Made by a program: the position numbers and the translations under genes
Shown: piece by piece, positions 45,801-56,682 of the stretch
Position numbering within the stretch: position 1 is the first letter of the stretch
Layout: each line of letters opens with the position of its first letter
NCBI GenBank assembly: GCA_030267565.1
Contig: BRXU01000019.1
Location: forward strand, 422,501 to 486,500
Reading direction: 5' to 3'
DNA: 64,000 nucleotides
Source: Pleodorina starrii
Lineage: Eukaryota; Chlorophyta; Chlorophyceae; Chlamydomonadales; Volvocaceae
The notes under the pieces: generated by a model
What the model saw: only the letters and a program-made list of their open reading frames with translations
What the model was told of the DNA's origin: nothing
The model's database searches: none

Positions 45801-48800
45801 GGTGGGACGTGGCAGCAGGGTCGGGTCGGGTCGGGAGAGATCACGCACCCGCGCTCCCCTCCCCTCCGCCCCCTCACCCTCACCCTCACCCTCATCTCTA
45901 TTACCTCCCCCTCACCCTACCCCTGCCCTCACCTTCCCTTCCCCCCTCCCCACCTCCCCGCCCGCCTCCCCGCCTGACTGACTCGCAGCTGGGCCAGCCG
46001 CAGCGCTACGCCCGCCTGCTGCCCGCCTCCTCCTGGCTCCCCGCCACCTCCCCCCTGCCCACAGCCTCCCTGCCCACTGTGGCGGTGGTGACCTCGGGAG
46101 GCAGTCCCTGCGTCAACTGGCCTGTCGCCGCCTCCGTCAGCGACTGCGAGGGGCTGCTGGTGCAACCCACACAGCTGGGGTGCGGCGAACTGGACCTGGG
46201 GGACATGCAGCCGGCGGCGGTGGTGTGTGCAGGTGGGCTTGACTTGGGGGGCGGTGTTTTGGGGGGGGAGGGGGAGGGGAAGGGGGGGGAGTGGTTGCGG
46301 AAAAGGGGGTATGAAGGGGCCTTTGGCACCGGGGCACAGCGGGGAGCATCCCAAGTGGCCCTCAACGACGTGTCCTCAATGAGACCTCCTTCCGCACGAA
46401 TGAGACCTCCTTCCTCCACCTTCTACTCACGCACTCGCTCTCCCGCCGGCTTGCAAACCCCCTCCCCTCCCCTCCCTTCCCTGGCTCTGCCACCCGACCT
46501 GCCCCTCCCACCCCGCAGGCACTTTGCCCCCTGCGCCCCCCTCCCCCCCTCCACCTCCCCCCCGGGAGCCCCCCGCTCGACTGACCACCCGTCTGGTGGA
46601 CCCCGCAACCGGCCAGCAGCTGGGCCCCGAGTCGGGTGTGGGCCCCGGCGACTTCCTGATTGGGCGGCTGGAGGTGTTGGTTGGGGGCAGCTGGGGCACC
46701 GTGTGTGGGGCGGATCCGTGGGGCCTATCAGCGGGCTTGGCGCAGGTGAGGGAGGCGAGCGAGCGAGGGGGGGAGGGGAGGGGAGGGGAGTGATGGAGAT
46801 GAGATCGGACGGGGGGGGGAAGAAGGGGAGGAGGGGGTGCCGCGCGGGGGGCGGAGGGAAGGAGTCTGGGAAGCGTCCTTGGAGGGAGGGCAGGGAGTGG
46901 GGAGTGGGGAGTGGGGAGTGGGAAGTGAGTTGCTGGGAGGGAAGGGGATTGTGGGGAGAGGCGAGGAGAGGAGAGGAGAGGGGTCGCGCAGCGTTGCAGC
47001 GCTCGGGGGCTGCAGTGCTCGGGCCGGGTCGGGTCGGGGCCGTGTGGCCCGATGTGTGTGAGCTGCAGTGCGGTGCGGGGGGTGGGGAAGTGGAAGAAGT
47101 GGCTGCGGCGGTTGAGAGGGGGCGCTGCACCCGGGTCGCCACCGGCGACTCAACACCTGCTGGGGAACATTCGCCCGATGCCCGATCTTTCTTTCTCAAA
47201 CAATCTCACTGTCACCAGTACTCAGCAGCCCCCGGCCCCAGTCCAGTCCTGTAGCCCAGTCCACAATTCTTCCTTCCATGCCCTACGAGTGCCGCCTGTC
47301 GTAGCCCCTGAACCTTCCTGGCTCCCGGCCCCCCTCCCCGCTCCGCCTCCTTCCCCTTCCCCTCCCAATTGCCCCCCAGTACGCCTGCCTGCAAGCGGAC
47401 CACCCCGGATGGCGTGACGCCAGCTTCTTCACCCGCCCCTCCCGCCCCTCCGCCACCGCTGCGTTCCTGCCGGGCTACGCCTTTGTGCCCGTGTGGCTCG
47501 TGGCAGCCCGGGATTGCTGGGTGGTGGCCGGGGGGGAGGGGGAGGGGGAGGGGGGGCCCCTGCTGGACTGTGGGCTGCTGGCGGGCCCCGGTTACAACCC
47601 GGAGGTGCGATTGGGCGCCGCTCTCTTTCGGGGGGGAGGGGCAGGGGGGTGGAGGGAGGGAGGGAGGGAGGGAGGGAGGGCATGGGCGCACTTCTCAGAA
47701 GGGGTTCCAACTCCTCCCCCCTACCCCCTTCTCCCAAGGAACCTGTGCCCCGGTAGCTGCCCCCCGCCCGGAAGCTGGCTGTACAACCCTCAACTTTCAC
47801 AGCCTCTGCACCCCTTGTGGATGTGGATGTGGGTGGGGATGGGGATGTGCAACCCATCCACATGCCCACATGCCCCTCCGCCCTCTCCGGGCCTGATCAA
47901 CTCCGTCCCCCACCCGCATCCCCACCCCCCACCCCCCACCGGGCTGCCCCACATCCGCAGTTGTTTCTGGCCGGGGGCGGTCTGGATGAGCCCACCCGGC
48001 TCCCCCTCCTGGAGCTCTTGAACCGCTGCGACCCCACACTGTCCACCAACAGACAACACCAACTGGACGTGTTCGTGGAGTGCCCGGGTGCGTGTGTGTA
48101 TGTTGGGGTTTAGGGTTTTAGGGTTTTAGGGTGTCGGGGGGGCTGGGCCGTCCACGTGGCCGTCCGGCTGCACCGCTGTGTTGTGAGCCGCCCCGGGGCC
48201 GGCTGGCGAGCCGACCGGCCGACGTCTGTGTGTATGTGTGTATGTGTGTGTGCGGGGACGGGCGGTACAGCTTTACGGGCTTTGGGGGGCGGGTGGCCAC
48301 CGGGTGATTAATTGGGCGGATGTGGGTGCATGCGTGGGCTCAAGGCGTGCCTCCCAACCGGGCTCCCCCCCACCGCCGTACATTGCCGTACCGTACCGGC
48401 TGGTTTGTCGTACCGCGGTGCACTTCCGCGCTCCTCCCATCGCCGCCATCTGACCTCTGGAAGCCTCCCTGGAGGTCGATACCTCTCTCTCTCTCTGTCA
48501 ACCGAACGCCAAACCGGATGATGGCCATCTACGCTCCGGGCCCCCGGGCTCTGCGGCCTCGTCAGCACAACACAGCGCAACATAGCACAAACACAACCAT
48601 TCGGGTAATCCTTTTGGGAATATGCTTTCATGTTCGCGCGTCAGCCCAGTCAGCTTGCTCTGTGCCCCCAACCCCCCGAATCCCCAACATGACACAACCC
48701 GCAGCGCCACCGGAGCCGCCCTCGCCGGCCTTGCCGTCGTGGCCGCCCGCGGCGCCACAGCTGACGTACGACCACGGCGTTGCCGTACTGGGCATGGAAG

Positions 48801-49535
48801 TCCTGCCCAACGCACTGACCAATATTGTGAGTTTGGCTTTGCTTGGTTGCTTCCATTTGGCGCGCGCAATTGTACTGTACCGTGCATCCTCTGTTCGCAG
48901 CTGTCGTACCGTTGACCGGTCAACCGTGGTCGCGTGACGCTGCCGCCACCGCGGCTGTACCACGGCATCGTTTTAACTCGCTCTCTCCCCCCCACACGCA
49001 TACACACACGCCGCACACGTTCAACCTGTCCGTTGAGCTCCCGGTATCGTGTGTGTGTATCGTGCCTGCACTCACCTCCTTGGCCGGCCCCACACCCACT
49101 TCTCCCGCATTCAACCCCCCCGCTCCCCTCCCCTTTCCCATCCCCTCCCCCCTTCCCTCCCCCGCCAGTTCGAGCTCACGTTCGTACACGAGGTGGGCGG
49201 TGTGTTGCAGACCGGCACCGTGTGCAGCCGCAACGACGACAACAACGGCCGCTTCTCGCCCCCCACTCTCAACACCGTTTGCGCAAACGTGGGTGACAGG
49301 GTCCGTGGTGCTGGTGGGGAGGGGGGGTGCGTGGGGGAGGTACGGGAGGAGTGTGAGCACTGAGCAGCGACTCGTGTTGTGTTGTGATGTGATGTGATGT
49401 GATGTGATGTGATGTGATGTGATGTGATGTGATGTGATGTGATGTGATGTGATGTGATGTGATGTGATGTGATGTGATGTGATGTGATGTGATGTGATGG
49501 TCCACACGCAGATGGTGGGTGATGCTGATATGTCC

Positions 49536-49575
<40 letters not shown>

Positions 49576-50866
49576 GGGGGAGGGAACGGGGGTGAGGACG
49601 TAGGATTGGGTGAACGGGGGGAGGGGGAGGGGGAAGTCGCATGGGCGGACGGAGAGGCCCGGGCGCCTGACCACACCCCGGGGAGTGAGAGTGTTTTGTT
49701 TGCTCCCGCATGCGTTCGTGTGTGTGTGTGCGTGTTTCCCGCTGAACTGACTGACGTACTGGCTACTGCGCGTCTCATTAACTAAATGTACCTGGTATGT
49801 ACGACGAACAAAGGGGAACGAACGATTTAGTGAATCTTGATGCGTGTCATGTTATGTCATGTGCGCGTGTTCCCCCCTTGCTGTTGCTGTGCCGCCCTGC
49901 CCCGACCATCTCACCCGGGGGGTGCGCAGCTCACATATGGCACCCGTCCGTACGGCACCAAGGCGCCCGCCTCCCTGGACCTGTCGTACCCCTTCCTGGC
50001 GCCCCCCGACGAGCGTAAGGCCCGGCCGGTGCTGCTCAACTCGTTCGAGTGCGGCGACGGAGCCGGAGACGATTACTCAACCGCGCTGCCGGATCTCAGC
50101 TACTGCCAGGTACGACACAGTACGATGCAGTGCGGTACGGCATGCCATGCCTGTGGGTGTGTGTGGGAGGGGGGGTTGTAACCTCCATTTCGGGGCTGAA
50201 GTGGAGGCCTTTGATGGGGCGGGCCGTGGCGGATGGCGCTGGGGGTGCGGGGTGGGCAGTGGATTGGGGGGCAGTGGGGCTGCACCCGCGATTCCCCAGT
50301 CCGCCCGCGCCTCGCCCTCTCCCTTTCCCTCCGTCGCTGCGGTATCTTCTTTTCTTTCCCTCTCACTTTCCTCCCCCCCCCTCCCCCCTCCCCTCCTCCC
50401 CCTTCAAGGCCAATTTCTCCCGACCCGTGGGTCGGCCCCTCTATCGGAAGTGCTGGAACTCGGGCTGGGCCTCCAACCTGCTCGTGTGCTCAGGTGAGTG
50501 AAGCCACTTAGAAACATTGGCAGGAAGGACGCCTCATGTGCATGTGTGTGTGTGTGTGTGTGCGTCCTCCGGGGGTACGGTATGTCTTGGGTCTTCTTTC
50601 TGGACGTTTAACATTCGATCGATAGCTCGGTATGTACGGGTACGTGCGCCGTACCGGCCGTACAGACACTCGGTGCGAGATACGGTGCCAACCCTCCAAA
50701 TGTCAAATCCTCCCGCCCCCCTCGCCTCGCCTCGCCTCGCCTCGCCTCGCCTTGACTTGACTTGACTTGCCTTACCGTGCTGTGCTGTGCTGTGCTGTGA
50801 CTTGCCACGCCTTGCCGTGCCTACTTGCTTTCCCGCTGCTGCTACTGCTGCTACTGCTGCTGCCCC

Positions 50867-50918
<52 letters not shown>

Positions 50919-53117
50919 CTTTAGATCAGCACTCGACTCCGGGTTTCGATCCCGAGGTGGTTGGAGTCCGTTTGGAGGGCGGACCCGACGCCAGTACGGG
51001 GCGGTTGGAGGTACTGCTTCGTAACGACCTGCAGTACGGATGGGGTTCGGTGTGCGATGACGGATCCTTCACACAGGAGCACGCGCAGGTGGGTGGAGAT
51101 ATGTGTGGTGGTGGGGGGGGTGGATGGGGGGGGGTGGGGGGATTCGTGCTCACGATGGGTCGGTGTGGGGTGGGTGTGGGGTAATCTTATGGAATGACGG
51201 CCGGGGGGCAGCAGAGGCAGCGGCAGCGGCACGACGGACGGACGGACGGACGGACGGACGGGCGGATGCGTACAGAGCCCCCCCTGGAGGAGTGCGGAGC
51301 CCCTTTGTTCGATATTGTTGGTTGGGATGGTGGTTTAGGGTTGGGAGGCGGTGCGGCCCCGACTGCCCCCCTTTCTTTCCTCCCCCTCCGGCCAGAGCAC
51401 CGAACGCCGTTGTCGTCGACCCCACCCCACCCAGATCTTCCACCCACACCGCAGCTGCGTGTGCCTTTCAACCCAAGCTTGCATATTCTACCCCACCCGC
51501 CCCCCGCCCCCCGAGAGTCGCGCATCTCTCCACCGCCCCTGCCCTCCACCCCTTCTACGCTAACCCCCCTCTACCTCCCCCTCTATCTCCCCCTTCCCAC
51601 CCCACCCCCTTCAACCTCCCTCCCCTCCCCCCTTCTTCCCCCAACGCAGGCCGTCTGTCGCGACCTGGGCCTCGACTGGTCGGGTGCGCAGCTGCTGCCG
51701 CCCTCCTCCGCCCGCACCCGCCCCCCTCCCGCGGGTCGCCCCATACTCATGATGGGGCTCCGCTGTGAGGCGCTGTCGACGGAGGGGGCGGAGGGGCCGG
51801 AGGGGCCCGGGGCCCCCGACCAGCAGCAGCAGCAGCAGCCGCTGCTGTCGTTCGTCCGGGACTGCTCCCGCGCCCCCGACTTCCTGGTGGGGGACTGTCC
51901 GGAGGAGCAGACCGTGGCGATCAGGTGTCAGGAAGAGGGTGAGTGAGTGTGTGTGGGGGGGGGGGGGCATGTGGGCAAGTGGGTGTATCAACACACCATC
52001 ACCTACCCCCCCCCGCCCCCCCCTGCGGTGCATCTGCCGAAAATGCCGCAACCAAATGCACCGCACCGGCACATCAGCAGGCGCCTCAACCCTCCCTCTC
52101 CCTCCTCAACCCTCCCTCTCCCCCTCCCCCTCCCCCTCCCCCTCCCGGGGCTCCCTGCCGTGTGTTCCGTCCCCTCCTTCGTCGCCACTCGCTGTCGCCG
52201 CAGGCGTGTTGCGCCCCTCGCCGCCTTCCAGTCGGCCGCCCTCCATGCCCCCGCTGATACCCGGCTTCACCCGCCCGCCCTCCCCGCCCTGGCCCCAACG
52301 ACCAGGCAGCACGACGCCGCCGCCAGCAGCACGTAAGTGCCAGCGGGGCGGGGCTGGGCTGGGTTGGGCTGCTGCTGCTGCTGCGGCTGCTGCTGGGGGC
52401 CAAGGCAGAGCCTACTTGCCCTCAACTGCCACCTTCACCTACACCCGCGTGTCTGTATGTCAATGGCAATGTGGGGGAGCAGCGGAAGGAGGGGGGAAGG
52501 GGCGCCTGGATGTACGGCAATGCCGGGGGACAGCCGTACATACACAGCCGTGCCCGCCGCATCCCAGCCGCCGACACGTTCGTTGCTCCATCACCACCTC
52601 CCCCCCCAGACACTCCCCACTCCCTTTCATGTTACCCCACACCATCACCATCATCCCGCCCACTTCCACGTCCTCCACGTTTCCCGTCCGGCATCTCCAG
52701 AACTCCCATCGTCCCACCGCTCCCGTATCATCTTCCCCATCCCCCCCTTCCCCGGACGGATTTTTTCTGATTCGATACCGTTTACGGGCTCCGGCCTATA
52801 CGTGGATAACCCCCTTCCCCCCACATGTTCACACCTTGCGCGCAGCAGCCTACGGAGGCCTCTACGGCGGCCCACGCTCTCCGCCCGCCCCCACCTACCC
52901 CCTCCTGCCCACCTATCTCCCAATGCCGCCCCCACCGCCCCCACCGCCGCCGCCCCCGCCGCCGCCATCACCGTCGACCTGCAATTACGGCGGTTACTAC
53001 GGCGGGTACGGCGGGTATGGCTGTTACGGCGGCGGTGGTGGGTACGGCGGTGGTGGGTACGGCGGTGGTGGGTACGGCGGTGGTGGGTACGGCGGTGGTG
53101 GGTACGGCGGTGGCTGA
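42836..53117 (+). CDS. Secreted SRCR (scavenger receptor cysteine-rich) multidomain protein
   Basis: Extracellular, matrix or surface protein; ligand unknown. Sixteen exons: 42836-42919, 43967-44066, 44669-44757, 45483-45599, 45989-46232, 46519-46745, 47380-47604, 47961-48087, 48705-48826, 49169-49288, 49930-50109, 50409-50493, 50925-51088, 51650-51938, 52204-52332, 52846-53117. They give 857 aa. Exon 1 is a signal peptide (CSTIALVVSTLLLAASPN). Four modules follow, at about 62-211, 212-404, 404-573 and 573-724. Typical SRCR signatures appear in modules 1, 2 and 4: GGWGALCVDP and AKLICRQLG; GRLEVLVGGSWGTVCGADPW; GRLEVLLRNDLQYGWGSVCD and AVCRDLGLDWSGA. Module 3 is diverged (VCSRNDDNNGRFSPPTLNTV). 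A Pro/Ser linker leads to a poly-Pro run and a YGGGG-repeat tail ending at 53117. Modules are bounded by phase 1 introns. The join of exon 1 to the exon at 43967 is supported by phase only. Confidence 0.85.
45171..45254 (-). repeat. Interstitial telomere-type repeat, C-strand orientation
   Basis: About ten units of CCCTAAAA, CCCTAAA and CCCTAAAAA in SRCR intron 3, i.e. TTTTAGGG/TTTAGGG on the minus strand. Confidence 0.93.
48104..48132 (+). repeat. Interstitial telomere-type repeat, G-strand orientation
   Basis: TTTAGGG followed by two TTTTAGGG units, 17 bp after the donor of SRCR exon 8; opposite orientation to the array at 45171. Confidence 0.85.
49384..49499. repeat. (GATGT)n microsatellite
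   Basis: About twenty-three perfect copies of GATGT/TGATG in SRCR intron 10. Confidence 0.95.
49535..49575. repeat. (GTTA)n microsatellite
   Basis: Ten copies of AGTT in SRCR intron 10. Confidence 0.92.
50328..50358 (-). repeat. Family B interspersed repeat, short reverse copy
   Basis: CGTCGCTGCGGTATCTTCTT, about 50 bp before the acceptor of the SRCR exon at 50409; same position relative to the acceptor as the copy at 29883. Confidence 0.55.
50866..50918. repeat. (GTT)n microsatellite
   Basis: About seventeen TTG units just before the acceptor of the SRCR exon at 50925; it takes the place of the usual C-rich tract. Confidence 0.93.
52757..52814 (+). repeat. Family A interspersed repeat, full-length type
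   Basis: GGATTTTTTCTGATTCGATA, CCGTTTACGGGCTCCGG, core GGCCTATACGTGGATAAC and C-run, ending 31 bp before the acceptor of the last SRCR exon. Closest to the copy at 18270. Confidence 0.92.
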
Positions 53118-56100
53118 AAGGGTTCCAGTGCGGGTGCAGGTGCGGGTGCGGGTACAGGTGCTGAGCGGGGGGTTGGCATGTCTTGGCGAGTGTTGGTGGT
53201 GTGCGGCTTGGGGTGTGGCTGTGGATCCTGCCTGGATCCTGCTTGGATCCATCCGTCTGCCGCTGCCATCCAATCAAAATCCACGTGGTGAGTGGTGGAT
53301 CCTGGATTCACCATTCGCGGATACGGTAGATCCGGGGGCCCATCCCGGCTAGGCCACCCTGGAGCCACATCGGACCGGACCGGGCCGACGGCATGACTTG
53401 GGCGGCATGACGTGGCGGTGACGTGGCGGTGACGTAATATGTGCGTGACTGCGTGTGGGGGGCGCGACCAGCCTTGAAGTTCCCCCTCCTAGCCGGACGG
53501 AATAAACCCAACCCCCCTCGACTTGAGGATGGAGGGAAGGCGCATGCGTGCGTGTGTGTCCGTGTGCGTGGGGGGGGTGGGGGGGTGGGGAGGTGGGGGG
53601 ATGGGGGGGTGAGTTGGGGGGAGGGCAATGTGAGGTGCACCCAGCTGCCGTGTGGCCTTCCTGCCGAAATGCTTGCATGTGCACGAAGGCAGGTTGGAGG
53701 TGGGGTGGGGCCCGCAAAACAAGCTTTCCGCTGCATGCATGCGTGCATGCGTGCATGTGTGTGAACGAATCCGGCGCTCAATATGTGACGGTGTATATGC
53801 GTGTGCGTGTGTGTATGTGTGTGTATGTGTGTGTGTTGTTCGATGGAGGACGTGGGTCCCTGGGCGGAGGGTTCGATACGTAAATGTGCGCACCGAATAA
53901 AGCGTTTGGTGCTCAGAGGCGCTGGGAGGCGTTAGGGACAGGCCGAGTCAGGCCGGGACAGGCCGGGACAGGCCGGGACAGGCCGGGACAGGCCGCCCGG
54001 GTGTGTGGGAGCGGGGGGCCCCGCCCCGTCACTAGCTCACTACTTATGTTAATAACCGCGTTCTGATCGGGCGCCCGGGTCAAAGGGTTTCTGGCCTCAA
54101 GCTTATAAACCCTGTGAAGTACTCGTCGCCAGGCGGCCAGCATGGGGCCCGCGTGTTGAGGGGGAGAAATATCGAGGAATGTACGGCATCGGTTGGCTTC
54201 GGTTGGTTGTTATCGGTTGGCGCGGTGCGGCGACGTACCGCTATCATCGGAAGCTGCCACAGAAGCCCCTTGAGGAAATGTGTTGGCAGGTACCGGTAGG
54301 TTGGTTGGTAGGTAGGTAGGTAAATTGGTTGGCAAAAACTAACTAGGTTCGGTGATTTGCGAATGGACAGCAGACGCGCACGCACGCACGGCGGCTTTTT
54401 AGGTGACTGCGACCTGTGATCTTGGAGGCCGGGCTGCGGCCGGGCGTTAGATATGGTTGTTAGGGTAAGGTACGGCAGGGTACGGCAGGTGGTGCGGTCG
54501 ATAAGGCATGTAGTGATGTAGGCATGTAGGGACGGGATGTAGGGGGGGATGGTGCAGGAAGTGCATCCAGAGGGACTCGGCGGCTCTCGCTCCTGTGCTG
54601 GAGCACGAGACGACGAGGCTCTTCTTCCAGGCGAGCGAGCGCGCAGTGTGTCGTATGTGTTGCCCGGTGTGCCGTGTGCGCAGTTGTGTGGTTGTGTGTA
54701 GGGGTGTGTGTGTGGGGGGGGCAAGGTGGAATCGCTTCACAGTACGGGGACCCGGATATGGACGTTGTGTGTGTGTGTGTGGGGGGGGGGGGGGGAAGGG
54801 ATGGAGGTTGTATGCGGGACAGGAGATCTAGCGGTCTGAGACCAGGACAAGAGAACGCGAAGGTAGCGGGGTGGGTGGGTGGGTGGGTGGTGATCGTGCG
54901 TGTGTGCGTGGCTTGCAGGTGACGTGTGCCGCACGTGTGTGTGTGTTTGCGTTCATGGGGCGGAGCCTTCCCCCGGACTGTTGTGCGGCGAGAACCGCAG
55001 AAGGCTGTTGGTCGTTGTCGTTATGTTTGTTGTTCTTCAAGGTTGCCGTTAAGAGCGGGCTCCTTCGGCGCCCAATAGTGCGGTGTTTGTGTGCAGCGCG
55101 CGGTCGCGGGGGCTTTCCGGACGGGGAGGGGGAGGGTCAAGCGTCGATCGCCCTGCGGTGTTCTTTCCTGCCACGATACATGAAGAAGACAATCGAGCCA
55201 GCTGGGCACTAGGCAGTAGGCAGTAGGCAGGGAAGGACGTATTGAAGATGGCTGAGAAGGATGAGCGACCAGGCATCTGTTTTTGTGACGGTGTTGCCGG
55301 CCGGTCAGGGCAGTGCGACTGTGAGGGGGGTGGGGCTGGTGAGACAGAGAGAGGAGGTGGGCAGCCGCAGCCAGAAGGGGGCCGCCGATGGACGCGCGTG
55401 TGCGTGCGTGTGCGACGTTGCGGTGCCGGCCCTTGCGGATGCTGCAAACTGATACGGTAGGTGGCCATTGCACGATGCGGGCGCAGCGCATTTGGACGGA
55501 CGGCAGGGCGGACATTTGGACCCCGCGGCCCCCCCCCCTTTGTGTCGATGGGCGCCGACCGTTGTCACCTGTTGGCCCGTGTGGGAGTGGGAGTGGGATT
55601 GGGAGGGACCCCAACCCGGCTGTGTAACTGGCTGTGTGGGCGGCAGGCAGGCCCCCCGGAGGAAGTGCCCGCCCGGCATCGCGCCGATGCGCACAATCCG
55701 GCAGCCAGTCGAACAGGTTACACGGCTCGGCCGGCTGGGTTGGGCCGAGCTGTGCAGCCTTCCTGCCGCGAGGGTTACACGAGCTGCCGGCCGGCCAGCG
55801 GAAATCCGCCTGCGGCGCAACGCCCTCCCCCCTCCCTCCTCCTGGCCGCCGGTGAAGCCCAGCCCCGGGAGAGCCTGACCCCTCTCCCTGCCCCCGCCCC
55901 TGCCCCCGCCCCTGCCCCCGCCCCTGCCTGCTTCCGTGTGGCTGCTGCGCAGCCCCCAATCTGCTGCGCAAGCTCGAGCCAGTCCCCGGTCTCTGGTCCC
56001 TGGACACCGTCCGACACGCCGTGACGTCCTGCACCGCCCCTCCCCCCCCCAATGCCCCGCCCCCATCATTTCGCGTGTTGTTGGGTTCCGAAGCCCCCAC

Positions 56101-56682
56101 CGCCCCCCCCTGTGTGTGTCCCCTTGGGGAAGCCCCCACCGCCCCCCCTCCCTGCCTCCCCTCCCCTCCCTGCCTCCCCTCCCTGCAAAGCGTGCTGCCC
56201 TGCCCACGTCCTGGAGCCGCCAGTAACCCCCATACCCACCAACACCAACACTCCACAACCCGCACAAACCAAATATGTCTCTCTCACAGCCCCACACACA
56301 CCCCGACACAATACAGCCCCACACACCGCCACACTGTCACACACACGTCGTTGTCCAGAGCCCCAGGCGTCGCTCTTCCCATGAGAGGAGGTACGGGTGT
56401 GTACCGGCAGGCAGGTGCGTCAGAGAACAGGAACCCTCCGGGTGGGTGTAACGCTTCCTTCCTCACCACGGGGGGGCGGTCTCAAAAGACCTCTATGCGG
56501 GCTGCGCCTTTATTCGCCTCCTCGCCCTCCCTGGCGCCTCTTTGCCCCGCGTCGTCACCCTCCCTGGCGAGCCCCCCCTTCTCACATACACAAACACATG
56601 CACCCCAAGCCTATACATGCATTACCCACCCCTGCTCTCTTTTTCCCCCCCCCCCCTCCCCCCCCTGCCCCCCACCCGCCCC
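53118..56682. other. Convergent 3' flank, SRCR and APC4 genes
   Basis: 3.5 kb between two converging stop codons, no supported gene. Contains a 12-bp repeat (53938-53993), TAGG/TTGG runs (54296-54330), GT-rich runs and a 12-bp C-rich repeat near 55885-55928. A 414-codon minus frame (56265-55021) is compositional only. Confidence 0.5.
53938..53993. repeat. 11-12-bp tandem repeat
   Basis: Five copies of GGGACAGGCC, flanked by a degenerate copy on the left, downstream of the SRCR gene. Confidence 0.88.

Noticed and set aside
55021..56324. Minus frames of 414 and 339 codons downstream of APC4
   Set aside because: Two overlapping frames, Gly/Arg-rich, no domain; better explained as APC4 3' flank.
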